From: Acidobacteriota bacterium
GTDB taxonomy: Bacteria > Acidobacteriota > Thermoanaerobaculia > Multivoradales > JAGPDF01
DNA: 64,000 bases
Reading direction: 5' to 3'
Assembly (NCBI GenBank): GCA_014584695.1
Contig: JACTMI010000010.1
Span: 186,001 to 250,000 of the forward strand
Shown: positions 52,985-61,962 of the stretch, piece after piece
Numbering within the stretch: position 1 is the stretch's first letter
How the letters are laid out: every line of letters starts with the position of its first letter
The notes under the pieces: model-generated
Databases searched by the model: none
Told to the model about the DNA's origin: nothing
Seen by the model: only the letters and a program-made list of their open reading frames with translations
Made by a program: the position numbers and the translations under genes

Positions 52985-54277
52985 TCAGGGGCAGTTGGCC
53001 GGATCCTGGTAGGCGATCTTGCGCGGTTCGAACGGCGGATCGGCGTTCGAGTCGATCACCAGGGAGCCAGCGTTGACGCCTGGCCCGCCCGGGCACCACT
53101 GGAGCGAAACCTCGACGGGGGGCGAGCCCGGGGCGAGCACGATCGGATAGGACGGGGGCGGCGGCCGGCGCACGAACAGATCGCCGATGCCGTCAGCCAT
53201 TCGGATCGCGGTGATCGTCACCGTGCCGGGTCCGCCGTTGGTCAATCGAAGGACCCTCTCCGGGCTGCAGCCGCCGGGCGGAGCGTCCGGCAGGCAGACG
53301 ACATCGCCCCCTTCGAGGGCCAGTCCTCCCCCTGCGACCTGACCCATCAGGAGGATCCGGTGGCTCGGCTCGACGTCGCTGGCGAAGGCGATCCTCGCCT
53401 CGTGCAGACCGGCGTTCGCCGGCGCGAAGGCGAGCTCGAGCTGGCAAGCCGACTCGGCGGGATCGACGCTCGCGAGCGCCAGGACGCGCCCGGTCGCGAC
53501 CTCCATCGGCGTGCGCGGCGCGCAATCGTTGCGCGCGACCTCGAACTCGGCGTCGAGGGTGATCGGCATCACGGTCGGATCGACTTGGACGCGCACCGGC
53601 AGCTGGGTCGGATCGCCGCAGTTGCGCAGGGTGACGACCTCCGCGGTCCGCGAGCCGGTCGGCTGGAGACCGAAGTCGATCGAGGAGCAGGGCGCGCCGC
53701 CGCGGCAGGAGAGCTCGAGGCACTGGTCCGTGGGCGGCGGCAGGCCGCCGCAGTCGGCGGGCGGCGCGGCGACGAGCGGCGGGCCGCAGGAGGGATCGCG
53801 ATCGACCCGTTCGCGCGGCTCGCAGCGCACCGTCCCCGGCACCACGCACCAGGGACCGGAGTGCATCGAGAAGAGCGACGCCGAAGGCGCCGCGGCGGCG
53901 ATCTCGCCGATGCGGGTGGCGAGCCAGCGCCGCCAGTCCACCTCGGCGTCGGCCGCGTCGGCGTAGGAGCAGCCGCTGCAGCTCGCGGCCTCGCAGACGT
54001 AGAACGGCCGCATCGGCGCGGTCCCCGCGCCGCCGCCGGGGCCGCCGCCGCCACCGCCACCGAAAGCAGGCACCGCGTCGACGAAGTCGGGGTGGTCGAG
54101 GCTCGACAGGTCGACGCGCACCCCTTCGGCGTTCTCGACCGTCGCCAGACACTCCAGGTGTCGCGCCTCCGGCGGATCGAAGTCGAGCAGCAGCCCGCAG
54201 CCCAGGGCGCCGGCGGCGAGGGCTCCCGCCAGCGCCACGAGCCGGGTGAGGCGGCGCGCGCGCCCGGGCGCGTTCAC
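52985..54277 (-). CDS. Lipoprotein with cysteine-rich and ASH-like beta domains
   Basis: A 430-residue lipoprotein (lipobox LAAGALGC). After a Gly-rich linker (GGGGGGGPGGGAG) comes a Cys-rich segment (CEAASCSGCSY), then two Ig-like/ASH-like beta modules whose repeats read VVTLRNCGDPTQLPVRV and VLRLTNGGPGTVTITAI. The GTG start overlaps the upstream stop by 4 bases, showing translational coupling with the next lipoprotein. Envelope role unknown. Confidence 0.75.
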   Translation of the reverse strand: MNAPGRARRLTRLVALAGALAAGALGCGLLLDFDPPEARHLECLATVENAEGVRVDLSSLDHPDFVDAVPAFGGGGGGGPGGGAGTAPMRPFYVCEAASCSGCSYADAADAEVDWRRWLATRIGEIAAAAPSASLFSMHSGPWCVVPGTVRCEPRERVDRDPSCGPPLVAAPPADCGGLPPPTDQCLELSCRGGAPCSSIDFGLQPTGSRTAEVVTLRNCGDPTQLPVRVQVDPTVMPITLDAEFEVARNDCAPRTPMEVATGRVLALASVDPAESACQLELAFAPANAGLHEARIAFASDVEPSHRILLMGQVAGGGLALEGGDVVCLPDAPPGGCSPERVLRLTNGGPGTVTITAIRMADGIGDLFVRRPPPPSYPIVLAPGSPPVEVSLQWCPGGPGVNAGSLVIDSNADPPFEPRKIAYQDPANCP

Positions 54278-55287
54278 GCTCCTGCCTCCGCCGCGGTGAT
54301 CACCCGAAAGCGGCAGACCTCGCGCGCCGCGGCGCCCGCGTGATCGCTCGTGGTCAGCACCAGCACGTGGTCGCGGTGGAGCTCGAACAGGACCGGCGGC
54401 ACGATCTGCGTCCGGCCGAGCGAGCGGAAGGGCCCGCCGTCGACCGAGTGCGACCAGACGTCGCGCGCGACGTCGCCGCGCCCGCCGCGACCGCGTCCGT
54501 CGGGATCGCTCGACAGCGAGATGAGCTGGAGCCGCAGCCCCTCCGAACTGTTGGCCACCGCGCCGGGAGGGTTCGTGCCGCGCAGCGGCGGGCAGCCCCC
54601 CTGGGGCAGGTCGAAGTCTCCCGGCAACTCGGCCGCCGAGATCCCCTTCGGGCGCGGCGGCTCGAAGACGCCGATTTGCGCCGCCGGCGGGCGGTTGAGG
54701 AAGCTCCCCGCCATCGCGATCTCGATCGCCACGTCCTCGTCGCGGAAACGGCCGCGGAACGAGCCGGACATCGCGAAGTGGTCTCCGGCCGGATCGTGGG
54801 TCGCGGTGAGCGCGGCGTTGTTGCGCGCCGTGACCTGACGAGCGAGCCCCGGGCAGGTGCGATCCTCGGCCCGCCGGTCGAAGCTGACGCCGGTCAGCTC
54901 CGCCGCCCCGGCCGGAAAGAGCAACCGCCCGCCGGCCTCGAGCCGTCCGAAGATGGTCCCCGTCTGGCTCAGCTTCGTGCAGCGCAGGCGCTCGCGGCCG
55001 GTCTCCCAGAACAGGAAGCTGGTCACGATGTCGACGTCGCGGATCCAGGCCGTCAGGTCGGTCACCCCGACGGTGCCGTCGGGCGCGACCAGGTAGTCCA
55101 TCCGCAGCCGCCCGGGCAGGCGCAGCCCGGAGATTCCGAGCTCACCGTCGGCCTGGACCCGGTAGGCCCGCGGCAGCGCGAGCGGGTCGCCGGCCGCGAC
55201 GGGCACGGGCCGCCGGCAGCCGGAGCCCATCGTCCCGCCCACGAGGGCGGCGAGCGAAACGGCGAGGAGGAGCCGGCTCCGGCGCAT
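54274..55287 (-). CDS. Lipoprotein of unknown function
   Basis: A 337-residue predicted lipoprotein (signal MRRSRLLLAVSLAALVGGTM, lipid Cys at GSGC). The body is beta-rich with no recognised domain (ELGISGLRLPGRLRMDYLV, AMSGSFRGRFRDEDVAIEIAM). First gene of a three-gene run with the second lipoprotein and the PqqB-like hydrolase, joined by overlapping stop/start codons, so the three products likely act together at the envelope. Confidence 0.7.
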   Translation of the reverse strand: MRRSRLLLAVSLAALVGGTMGSGCRRPVPVAAGDPLALPRAYRVQADGELGISGLRLPGRLRMDYLVAPDGTVGVTDLTAWIRDVDIVTSFLFWETGRERLRCTKLSQTGTIFGRLEAGGRLLFPAGAAELTGVSFDRRAEDRTCPGLARQVTARNNAALTATHDPAGDHFAMSGSFRGRFRDEDVAIEIAMAGSFLNRPPAAQIGVFEPPRPKGISAAELPGDFDLPQGGCPPLRGTNPPGAVANSSEGLRLQLISLSSDPDGRGRGGRGDVARDVWSHSVDGGPFRSLGRTQIVPPVLFELHRDHVLVLTTSDHAGAAAREVCRFRVITAAEAGA

Positions 55288-55335
55288 CGGGCACCTTTTG
55301 GAGAACTTGCGCCCGAGTGTACACCCCCCTCGCCG

Positions 55336-55393
55336 GAGAGGGGCGCTCGCCGGCGACGCCGCTCGTCGAGCGGCCAGGGAGAGCGCCCCTCTC
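55336..55393 (-). terminator. Terminator-like hairpin after the second sppA
   Basis: GAGAGGGGCGCTC (55336-55348) and GAGCGCCCCTCTC (55381-55393) form a perfect 13-bp stem with further pairing in the loop. It begins 12 bases past the SppA stop on the minus strand and precedes the lipoprotein operon start. Confidence 0.6.
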
Positions 55394-55405
55394 AGGGTGT
55401 CCGGC

Positions 55406-57181
55406 TCAGCGGCGACCAGACGGTTCGGCGTCGGGCAGGGCGAGGAGGTCCGCGCGCTCGCCGCGCAGGCCGAGCCGGGTGGCCAGACGGGCGAGCGGAC
55501 GGACGGTCTCGAGCGCCTCGACGAGCGCGGTCGTCGCGGCGTCGTCGCCCCCGCCGCCGAAGCTGGCCATCAGCGCCTGGAACGGCGTCTTCGGCTTCGG
55601 GAAGAGCGCGAGCTCGACTTGGGCGTCGGGAGCCAGCCCGGCCGCCTCCCGCGCCAGCCGCAGCGCGACGTCCATGCCGCCGAGCTCGTCGACGAGGCCG
55701 ATCCGCCGTGCGTCGGCGCCGCTCCAGATCCGCCCCTTGGCGATCTCGTGCACCTGCTCCGCCGTCATCCCCCGCCCCTCGGCGACCTTGCCCGTGAAGT
55801 CACCGTAGATCCGGTCGAGGGCGGCCTGGAAGCGGCTCCACTGCCCGGGCGTGTAGTCCGAGAGGCCGGTCCAGACCGTCGCCATGGCGCCCTGATGGAC
55901 CTCGTCCCAGCTGATCCCGAGCTTCGCCCACATCCCCTCGCTCAGCAGCTTGCCGGCGAGTACGCCGATCGACCCGGTGATGGTGCCGGGCTGGGCGACG
56001 ATCTTGTCGGCGGCCATCGCCACGAAGTAGCCGCCGGAGCCCGCGACATCGCCCATCGACACGATCACCGGCTTGCCCGCGGCCCGCGCCCGCTTCGTCT
56101 CGTGCCAGATGGTGTCCGAAGCGACGTAGGAGCCGCCGGGACTGTCGACACGGAAGAGAATCGCCTTCACCGCCTGGTCGTCGATGGCGTCCCGCAGGGC
56201 CTTGGCGACGGTGTCGGACCCCATGCTGAAGTCGCGCGTCAGCGGGTCGACCTTGCTCTTGCCGCGCTGGACGCCGCCGACGCCGTAGACGAGGGCGATC
56301 TTGGCTCCCTTCGCGTGCGGCCGGCCGGCGCGCTCGAGGTACTTGGCGAGCGGCAAGCGTTTCACGCCCTGGCCAGCCGCCGCCTCGGCCTTCTCGATCA
56401 CCTCGTCGCGGTAGACGACGGCGTCGACCAAGCCCTCCCCGACCGCCTCGGCGCCGAAGAAGGGGCCGCGGTCGATCAGCGCCCGCACCTCTTCGGCCGA
56501 CTTGCCGCGGCCCTCGGCGATCGCCTCGACCAGCTGCTGGTACCAGGAGTCGGCGATACCGCGCATGGCCTCTTCGTGGGCCGCGGTGTAGGCCTTCTCG
56601 GTGAAGGTGTTCATCGCGTTCTTGTACTCGTAACGCTGGTCCATGCGCGGCACCAGGCCGAGCTTCTCGAGCGTGCCGGCGAGGAAGGGCGACTCCAGGA
56701 TGATGCCGGTCAGCCCGACGTCGCCCGACGGCTGGAGCAGGATCTGGTCGAAGCCGGTCGCCAGGTAGTACGAAGTGTTGCCGGGGCCGAACTCGCCGAA
56801 GGTCTCGGCGTAGGCGATGGCCGGCTTGCCGGCGGCGCGAAAGGCGCGCACGGCGTCGCGCAGCTCCTGGGCCGTCGCCATGCCCATCGACGTGGCGCCG
56901 AGCCGGGCGACGAGGCCGCGCACCCGTTCGTCGCCGGCGGCGCGCTCGAGACCGTCGAGCAGGTCGCGCAGCGGCACGGCGCCACCGAGCAGCGCGTTGG
57001 CCAGTGGATCGTCGGGCTTGTACTCGACCACTTCGCGCTCGAGGTCGAGCTCGAGCAGCACCTGCTTGGGCAGACCCGGCTTCATCGCCGAGCCGGCGAG
57101 CGCCAGTGCGCCACCGACCAGCAACCCGAGCACGGCGAGGAAGCCCACGACCGCGAAGAAGCGAACGAAGAACGTCTTCAT
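55406..57181 (-). CDS. sppA: Signal peptide peptidase SppA paralogue, long form
   Basis: A 591-residue second double-domain SppA. An N-terminal anchor (VRFFAVVGFLAVLGLLVGGALALAG) follows MKTFF (start 57181, chosen over the frame opening at 57235; ribosome site GGAG). The catalytic Lys is in YEYKNAMNTF and the nucleophile Ser in GDVAGSGGYFVAM, with the long PGTITGSIGV segment afterwards. It is clearly different from the copy at 8240-10099, so the two may handle different substrates or conditions. A half REP-like sequence lies just upstream. Confidence 0.93.
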   Translation of the reverse strand: MKTFFVRFFAVVGFLAVLGLLVGGALALAGSAMKPGLPKQVLLELDLEREVVEYKPDDPLANALLGGAVPLRDLLDGLERAAGDERVRGLVARLGATSMGMATAQELRDAVRAFRAAGKPAIAYAETFGEFGPGNTSYYLATGFDQILLQPSGDVGLTGIILESPFLAGTLEKLGLVPRMDQRYEYKNAMNTFTEKAYTAAHEEAMRGIADSWYQQLVEAIAEGRGKSAEEVRALIDRGPFFGAEAVGEGLVDAVVYRDEVIEKAEAAAGQGVKRLPLAKYLERAGRPHAKGAKIALVYGVGGVQRGKSKVDPLTRDFSMGSDTVAKALRDAIDDQAVKAILFRVDSPGGSYVASDTIWHETKRARAAGKPVIVSMGDVAGSGGYFVAMAADKIVAQPGTITGSIGVLAGKLLSEGMWAKLGISWDEVHQGAMATVWTGLSDYTPGQWSRFQAALDRIYGDFTGKVAEGRGMTAEQVHEIAKGRIWSGADARRIGLVDELGGMDVALRLAREAAGLAPDAQVELALFPKPKTPFQALMASFGGGGDDAATTALVEALETVRPLARLATRLGLRGERADLLALPDAEPSGRR

Positions 57182-57201
57182 AGGAATCGCTCCAGGATAA
57201 A

Positions 57202-57217
57202 GAGGGACAGGCACCGA
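57202..57217. repeat. Half of a REP-like palindrome
   Basis: GAGGGACAGGCACCGA matches one arm of the REP-like elements (core GGGACAGGCAC) but has no complementary arm. It lies 20 bases upstream of the second sppA start, 14.5 kb from the nearest full copy. Confidence 0.5.
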
Positions 57218-57422
57218 TTTCCCCGGCGCCGCCACCGCGGCCCATCTTCTCCCAAGAAGCAGGCGCGGTGCCGCATTCCGTCCAGCGGCTCGGCAACCGG
57301 CAGCCGATCCGGCGTCCCGCCCGACCCGAGCTCCGACTCACCCGGCCGCCACACCGAAATCGCCCGGCTGGCGCGGCTCTCGCTACAATGCGGGTCGAAC
57401 AGCGACGCCGAGGAGACTCGAC

Positions 57423-57821
57423 ATGGTCACCAAGACGACGAAGGATGGAGCACCCGTAAAGCCCACGACCCGCAAGGCGCCGGCCAAGCGCGCGGCACGC
57501 CCGGCGCGGCGGCCGGGGAACTTCGAGACGGCGCTCGCGGCGCTCGGCCGCAAGGCCGACGAGGCGAGCGGCAAGCTGGCCGAGTTGACCGACGAGGGCG
57601 CCAAGGCGGCCAACCGGCAGCTCGCGAAGGCCTCCAAGGCGACCAGCGTCCAGGTCGAGAAGCTGCAGAAGGGCTGGCAGAAGATGGACGCCACCCGACG
57701 CGCCCAGGTGGTCGCCGGCGCCTTCGCGGCGCTCGCCGCCGCGGTGGTGCCGATCGTCGTCCACCGGCGGCGCAAGGGCCAGCGGCGCGCCAGCGCCGAC
57801 GAAAAATCCGCGAAGGGGTGA
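57423..57821 (+). CDS. Small Ala/Lys-rich membrane-tethered protein
   Basis: A 132-residue protein. The N-terminal third is Lys/Ala/Arg/Pro-rich and histone-H1-like (TTRKAPAKRAARPARRPG), the middle an amphipathic helix (GRKADEASGKLAELTDEGAK), and the end a single hydrophobic helix (VVAGAFAALAAAVVPIVV) with a basic tail. It could tie DNA or cell-envelope material to the membrane; no family is recognised. GAGGAG lies 8 bases before the ATG. Confidence 0.7.
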   Translation: MVTKTTKDGAPVKPTTRKAPAKRAARPARRPGNFETALAALGRKADEASGKLAELTDEGAKAANRQLAKASKATSVQVEKLQKGWQKMDATRRAQVVAGAFAALAAAVVPIVVHRRRKGQRRASADEKSAKG

Positions 57822-57827
57822 GACCGC

Positions 57828-57869
57828 GGGGAGAGGCCGCGAGCGCGGTTGGGCTCGTGACCTCTCCCC
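57828..57869. terminator. Bidirectional terminator between convergent genes
   Basis: GGGGAGAGG (57828-57836) pairs with CCTCTCCCC (57861-57869), a perfect 9-bp stem, between the small Ala/Lys-rich gene stop (57821) and the Calx-beta gene stop (57901). Confidence 0.5.
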
Positions 57870-57900
57870 GAGCCCCGCTCCGTGTTCTCTTCCTAGCGCT

Positions 57901-59076
57901 CTAGGGGACGCACGCGAAGGCGTCGACGTCGGTGGTGGCGGCGGCCCGCGTGCCGAGCGGATTGGTGTAGGTCCTCGTGGCGCCAGTCGCCAGATCGACG
58001 ACCTCCAGCTCGTAGGCGACGTTGGTGGTCGCCGAGAAGAAGACCCAGTGGTGACCGTTCACGCCGCAGCCGCGGAGGATCTTGACCAGCACCTCGAGGT
58101 TGGCGGCGTCGAAGAACCAGAACATCCCCGTCTCGTCGGTCGACGGGACCGCGCGGAAGGTCCCCTGGCCGCCCTGGAAATCGGTCCAGGAGCCCGACAG
58201 CGCGAAGCGGTTGCCACCCAGGCAGAGCGTCTCCTCGTCGGCGACGCACTCACCGCCGGGCGAGCCGCGATCATTGTCGATGACGAGGATCGAAGCGGTG
58301 TCCCGCCGGCCGAGCGCTGCGCCGACGGCGTTGGTCAGCACCACGCTGATCGTCTCGTTGCCCTCGGCGATCGCGTCGTCGACGAGCGGCACGGTGACGG
58401 CGAGCTCGCCCGTCTCGCCGTCACTCCAGGCGAGCGTTCCGGCGCTCGCTTCGTAGTCCTCGCCGGCCGTGGCGCTGCCGTCGAGCGTCAGGTAGTCGAC
58501 GCTCGCCGCCCCCGCGCCGTCACCCTTGCGGACCACCACGAAGGTCGCGGCTCCAGCGCTCTCGAAAGCCGGGAAGACGGCGCTGCGCAGCTGAATCCGA
58601 TTCTCGTCGGGCTCTGGATCGCCCGCATCGAAACCGTGCGGCAGGATCCGCACCACCGTGCTCGCCACCGCTCCGAGCGTGACCTCGCCGGTGGGCTCCG
58701 ACAGCACGACGCCGAACGTCTCGAGCGGCTCGTCGACCTCGTCGACCAGGATCTCGATCACGATCGTCTTGTCCTCGCCGTCGCCGTCGGGCCAGATCAG
58801 GGTACCGGCCGTGGCGGTGTAGTCCTCCCCCGCCAGGGCCGACCCGTCGACGGTCTCGTAGCTCACGCCCACCTCGCCGGCCGTGCTGCCGTGCCGGCGC
58901 ACCACCACGATCACCTCGCCGTCGCTCTCCTGGACCGGAAACGAAGCGCCGCGAAACTGCACGAAGCCGCCCGCGCCCGGCGGGCCCTGCGCTTCGAGCG
59001 CCGCTCCGGCGGTCAACGCGAAGCTCACCAGCGCGGCGGCCGGGAGCCAGGAAACGAGCCTGCGATCGATACCCAT
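57901..59076 (-). CDS. Secreted protein with two Calx-beta domains
   Basis: A 391-residue exported protein. The signal peptide ends near ALEAQG. Two Calx-beta modules follow, each with the diagnostic VDGSALAGEDYTATAGTLIW / LDGSATAGEDYEASAGTLAW block and the acidic loop DEVDEPLETFGVVL / DDAIAEGNETISVVL for Ca binding. The C-terminal ~115 residues form another domain starting CVADEETLCLGGNRF and ending TDVDAFACVP, with paired Cys. A calcium-stabilised surface or secreted adhesin-like protein is plausible. Confidence 0.88.
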   Translation of the reverse strand: MGIDRRLVSWLPAAALVSFALTAGAALEAQGPPGAGGFVQFRGASFPVQESDGEVIVVVRRHGSTAGEVGVSYETVDGSALAGEDYTATAGTLIWPDGDGEDKTIVIEILVDEVDEPLETFGVVLSEPTGEVTLGAVASTVVRILPHGFDAGDPEPDENRIQLRSAVFPAFESAGAATFVVVRKGDGAGAASVDYLTLDGSATAGEDYEASAGTLAWSDGETGELAVTVPLVDDAIAEGNETISVVLTNAVGAALGRRDTASILVIDNDRGSPGGECVADEETLCLGGNRFALSGSWTDFQGGQGTFRAVPSTDETGMFWFFDAANLEVLVKILRGCGVNGHHWVFFSATTNVAYELEVVDLATGATRTYTNPLGTRAAATTDVDAFACVP

Positions 59077-59341
59077 GGAGACCTCCTCGTGCCTGCGGAA
59101 GGTCGAGTGGAGCCTCGCCTCGACCGGGATCGGCGAGGCCGGACGACGCGCTCCACTCGGAGTCTGGCCCGAGCCTCCGGGACGACAGCGGCCCCCTCGA
59201 TGCCTCGCCGGCGCGTGTCGACACCGCGCGCCGCGAGCCGGGGGTCCGCTCTCGTCCCGGCGGGCCCGGAGAGAGAAGGGAGAGGTCGTCGACTCTCCGT
59301 ACGGCCACGTCGGTTGGGCTGGCGACCGCCGGTCGGCTTCG

Positions 59342-60586
59342 TCATGGCGGTCTCCCGCGCGGCGGCGACGCCGGGGCCGGCGCCGCGCAAAATGGATCGC
59401 GTCGGGCTTCCCGCTCGGGCACCAGGGACCAGGAGTCCGCCGGCCAGATGCCGGCGAGCGCCCGCAGGAAGTTGCCGCCCAGCATCAGCTCCACGTCGCG
59501 GGGCCCGTAGCCTCGGCGCAGCAGGCCGTCGGCGATCTGAAAGACGCGGGCCGCCGGATCGAGACCGCGGATGTCGTAGAAGGGTCGGATCCGCCCGGTC
59601 GCCGGATCGACCGCCGTGACGTCGACGTCGCTGCCCAGCCCCACGTGCTCGACTCCGACCAGGCGCGCCACGTGATCGAAGTGGTCCAGCAGGTCCGAGA
59701 GCGTCGGCGTGCCGCGTCCGACGAAGGCCCGCACGGCGGTGATGCCCATCACCCCCCCCTTCGCGGCGGCCGCGCGGATCACGGTGTCCGACTTGCAGCG
59801 GGGCTGCGCGGGCACCAGCGCCCGGCTGTTCGAGTGGGTGATCAGCGCCGGCTGGCGCGACAGTGCGATCGCGTCGAGCGAGGTTCGCTCCCCGCAGTGC
59901 GAGAGGTCGATCGCCATGCCCACCCGGTTCATCTCGGTGACGACTTCCGCGCCGAAGCGGGTCAGTCCGCGGTCGTGCGGCTCGTAGCATCCGCTGCCGA
60001 GCCGGTTGTGCGCGTTGTAGGTCAGCTGCGAGACGCGCTGGCCGGCGCGAAAGAAGGCCTCGACGTCCGCCATGGCGCGAAAGTGATCGGAGTTCTGGAA
60101 TCCGATCACGACGCCGATGTGACCCCGCCCCCGCACCAAGAGCAGGTCGTTGATGGTGGCGACCCGCGCGAGATGGCACGCGCTCGCGCCGAGCAGGCGG
60201 TTCCATCCCGCCGTCCACCGCCGAGCCGCCAGGTGGGGATCCGCGGCGCCGGTCTCCACCGCCGGGTGGAGGATGCGGACTCCGGTGCTCTCCAGGAGCC
60301 GAAAGTCCGGCTCCTGGAACTCCTCCGGCCGTGCCTGCCAGCGCGCGAGCTTCGGCCAGTCGAGCGTCAGCAAGCCGAGCATGTCGACGACCGTCGTGCC
60401 GCGCACGACGTCCACGGCGCGCACGGAAACCTCCGGAGTCTGCGCGGCGCCGAGCAGGCAGCGCCCGAGGTTGAGAAACGGCCCCGCCAGGGCGCCGGTC
60501 GCGGCGAGCGCTCCGGCACGCAGCACGCCGCGACGGCTGGGCAGCCGAGATCGCGGCGAGCGCCCGCCGCCTTCCGGCCCGCTCAG
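59342..60586 (-). CDS. M19 membrane dipeptidase (renal-dipeptidase family), Tat-exported
   Basis: About 394-414 residues. The M19 metal-site landmarks are visible: DLSHCGERTSLDAIALSRQPALITHSNSR, GITAVRAFVG and VGLGSDVD. These zinc peptidases cleave dipeptides, including D-amino-acid-containing ones. The frame contains SRRGVLRAGALAATGALAGP, a Tat signal, upstream of the GTG at 60526, so translation should begin earlier; the only candidate is CTG at 60586, overlapping the sortase stop (CTGA). Translational coupling with the sortase gene upstream is therefore likely. Confidence 0.85.
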   Translation of the reverse strand: MSGPEGGGRSPRSRLPSRRGVLRAGALAATGALAGPFLNLGRCLLGAAQTPEVSVRAVDVVRGTTVVDMLGLLTLDWPKLARWQARPEEFQEPDFRLLESTGVRILHPAVETGAADPHLAARRWTAGWNRLLGASACHLARVATINDLLLVRGRGHIGVVIGFQNSDHFRAMADVEAFFRAGQRVSQLTYNAHNRLGSGCYEPHDRGLTRFGAEVVTEMNRVGMAIDLSHCGERTSLDAIALSRQPALITHSNSRALVPAQPRCKSDTVIRAAAAKGGVMGITAVRAFVGRGTPTLSDLLDHFDHVARLVGVEHVGLGSDVDVTAVDPATGRIRPFYDIRGLDPAARVFQIADGLLRRGYGPRDVELMLGGNFLRALAGIWPADSWSLVPEREARRDPFCAAPAPASPPRGRPP

Positions 60587-61257
60587 CCCGCGGCCCCGAG
60601 CGCGAAGTCACTTTCCACCCGGCGGGCCCGAACCACGAACCGGTGAGGGGCTTCGCCCACCCATCGGAACGGATAGCAGGTCACCAGCGTGAGCGCCGGA
60701 TACCCGGTCTCTCGGACGAGGTCGGTCCGCCCGGGATCGACCACGGCCGTCCACTCCACTCGGTACTCGTAGAGCGCCGAACCGGTCTCGAGCCGAACCA
60801 AGTCACCTGCCCGGATCCGCTCGAGCGGCCGCAGGAACGTGTCGCGGTGTCCGGCGAGCGCGACGTTGCCCGCATCGCCCGGGCGGGCGCTCGCCGGAAT
60901 CCGGCCGACGGCGCGCCGCAGCACGCCGTCGTCCACGCCCTCCGCGACGACCGCCGACAGGTCGAGCCGGGGGATGGTGAGCTGCGCGATCGGGGTTCCG
61001 GCGGGAAGTCGCGGCGCCGGCGTCCGTTGGCCAGCGTCCGCGCCGAGCTCCCGCAACTCGACCGCGGCGCGGCGTTGGTAGAGCCCGGCATCCGCGAGCC
61101 ACCACAGGAAGGCGCCGCCAGCGGCGCACGAAATCAGCCAGAGCGCGGCCTCCGCCCGCGCCATCGCGCGCGAGTGGACGAGGCCGCGTGCGCGCGCCAG
61201 GAGACGGCGTGCGGGCGCCAGGACCGCGGCGGCAGTCATCGCGAGCTGCGATCGCAT
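60583..61257 (-). CDS. Sortase (class D/E-like)
   Basis: A 224-residue transpeptidase with an N-terminal membrane anchor (AALWLISCAAGGAFLWWLADAG). The catalytic His137 is in LAGHRDTFL, Cys194 in TLVTCYPF and Arg206 in APHRFVVRARR, so the triad is complete. The upstream gene encodes a protein with an LPRTA sorting tail, the likely substrate. The protein is cytosol-in, domain-out. A sortase with a dedicated substrate in a Gram-negative-looking genome is unusual though known in several groups. Confidence 0.92.
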   Translation of the reverse strand: MRSQLAMTAAAVLAPARRLLARARGLVHSRAMARAEAALWLISCAAGGAFLWWLADAGLYQRRAAVELRELGADAGQRTPAPRLPAGTPIAQLTIPRLDLSAVVAEGVDDGVLRRAVGRIPASARPGDAGNVALAGHRDTFLRPLERIRAGDLVRLETGSALYEYRVEWTAVVDPGRTDLVRETGYPALTLVTCYPFRWVGEAPHRFVVRARRVESDFALGAAG

Positions 61258-61409
61258 CTCCGGTTTCTCCCGTCGCCCGAGGCGAACCGGTTCGAGGTTT
61301 CGGCGGGTCGGACCGAGATCGCGCGCCCCGGAGAGCCGTGGCCCTCCGGGGCACGCCGTGCCGCTGGACCGAGCCGGCTAGCGCGAGTCGCGTGCGTCAC
61401 GCGCCAGGG

Positions 61410-61796
61410 TCAGTGGCGGCGCGCCAAGCGCAGGCCGAGCGCGGAGCCGGCACCGCCCAGGCCGAGGAGCGCGAGCAGGCCGAGCGGGCTCGCCGTGCGC
61501 GGCAACTCCCCATCCGTCGCGGCAGACGTCTCCTCGGCGGGGACGCTGGTATCGGCCCACGGATCGGACTCGGGAGCGCTCTCCTGCGGCGCGGTCTCGT
61601 CCTGCAGGGCAGCCTCCGTCTCCGTCTCGATCGCCGGAGGATCCTCGTAGTGAACCGCCGGCAGCTCGATCGTGGGCCGATCCGTCATCGGCTCACCGGG
61701 CGTCAAAGGCTGTCTTTCGTCGCCCACTTGCGCGATCAGCGCCAGCGAGAAGACGAACATGAGGGAAGTCAGAATCGGGGCGACCTTGAGTTTCAT
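61410..61796 (-). CDS. Acidic exported protein with LPxTA sortase tail
   Basis: A 128-residue protein. ATG at 61796 behind a strong AAGGAGG. A signal peptide (LTSLMFVFSLALIAQ) is followed by an acidic Pro/Glu/Thr-rich stalk (EDPPAIETETEAALQDETAP), then the tripartite C-terminal sorting signal: LPRTA (98-102), a hydrophobic helix (LGLLALLGLGGAGSALGL) and the basic tail RLARRH. The sortase gene starts 152 bases downstream. It is probably the substrate, giving a short stalk anchored to envelope material. Confidence 0.9.
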   Translation of the reverse strand: MKLKVAPILTSLMFVFSLALIAQVGDERQPLTPGEPMTDRPTIELPAVHYEDPPAIETETEAALQDETAPQESAPESDPWADTSVPAEETSAATDGELPRTASPLGLLALLGLGGAGSALGLRLARRH

Positions 61797-61962
61797 CCCG
61801 TAACCTCCTTCCGAGTGCCCCGAAAGTGGGGCGCTTGCATCGCCGCTCGGCTGGAGAACCCGATCGAGCAGCGACGCCACCGCCACTGCAATCGAACTGC
61901 CACCTTCGTCACGACGGGTCGCGCGGGCCACCTGGCACTCCGCTTGCCGAGCACGAAACAAG

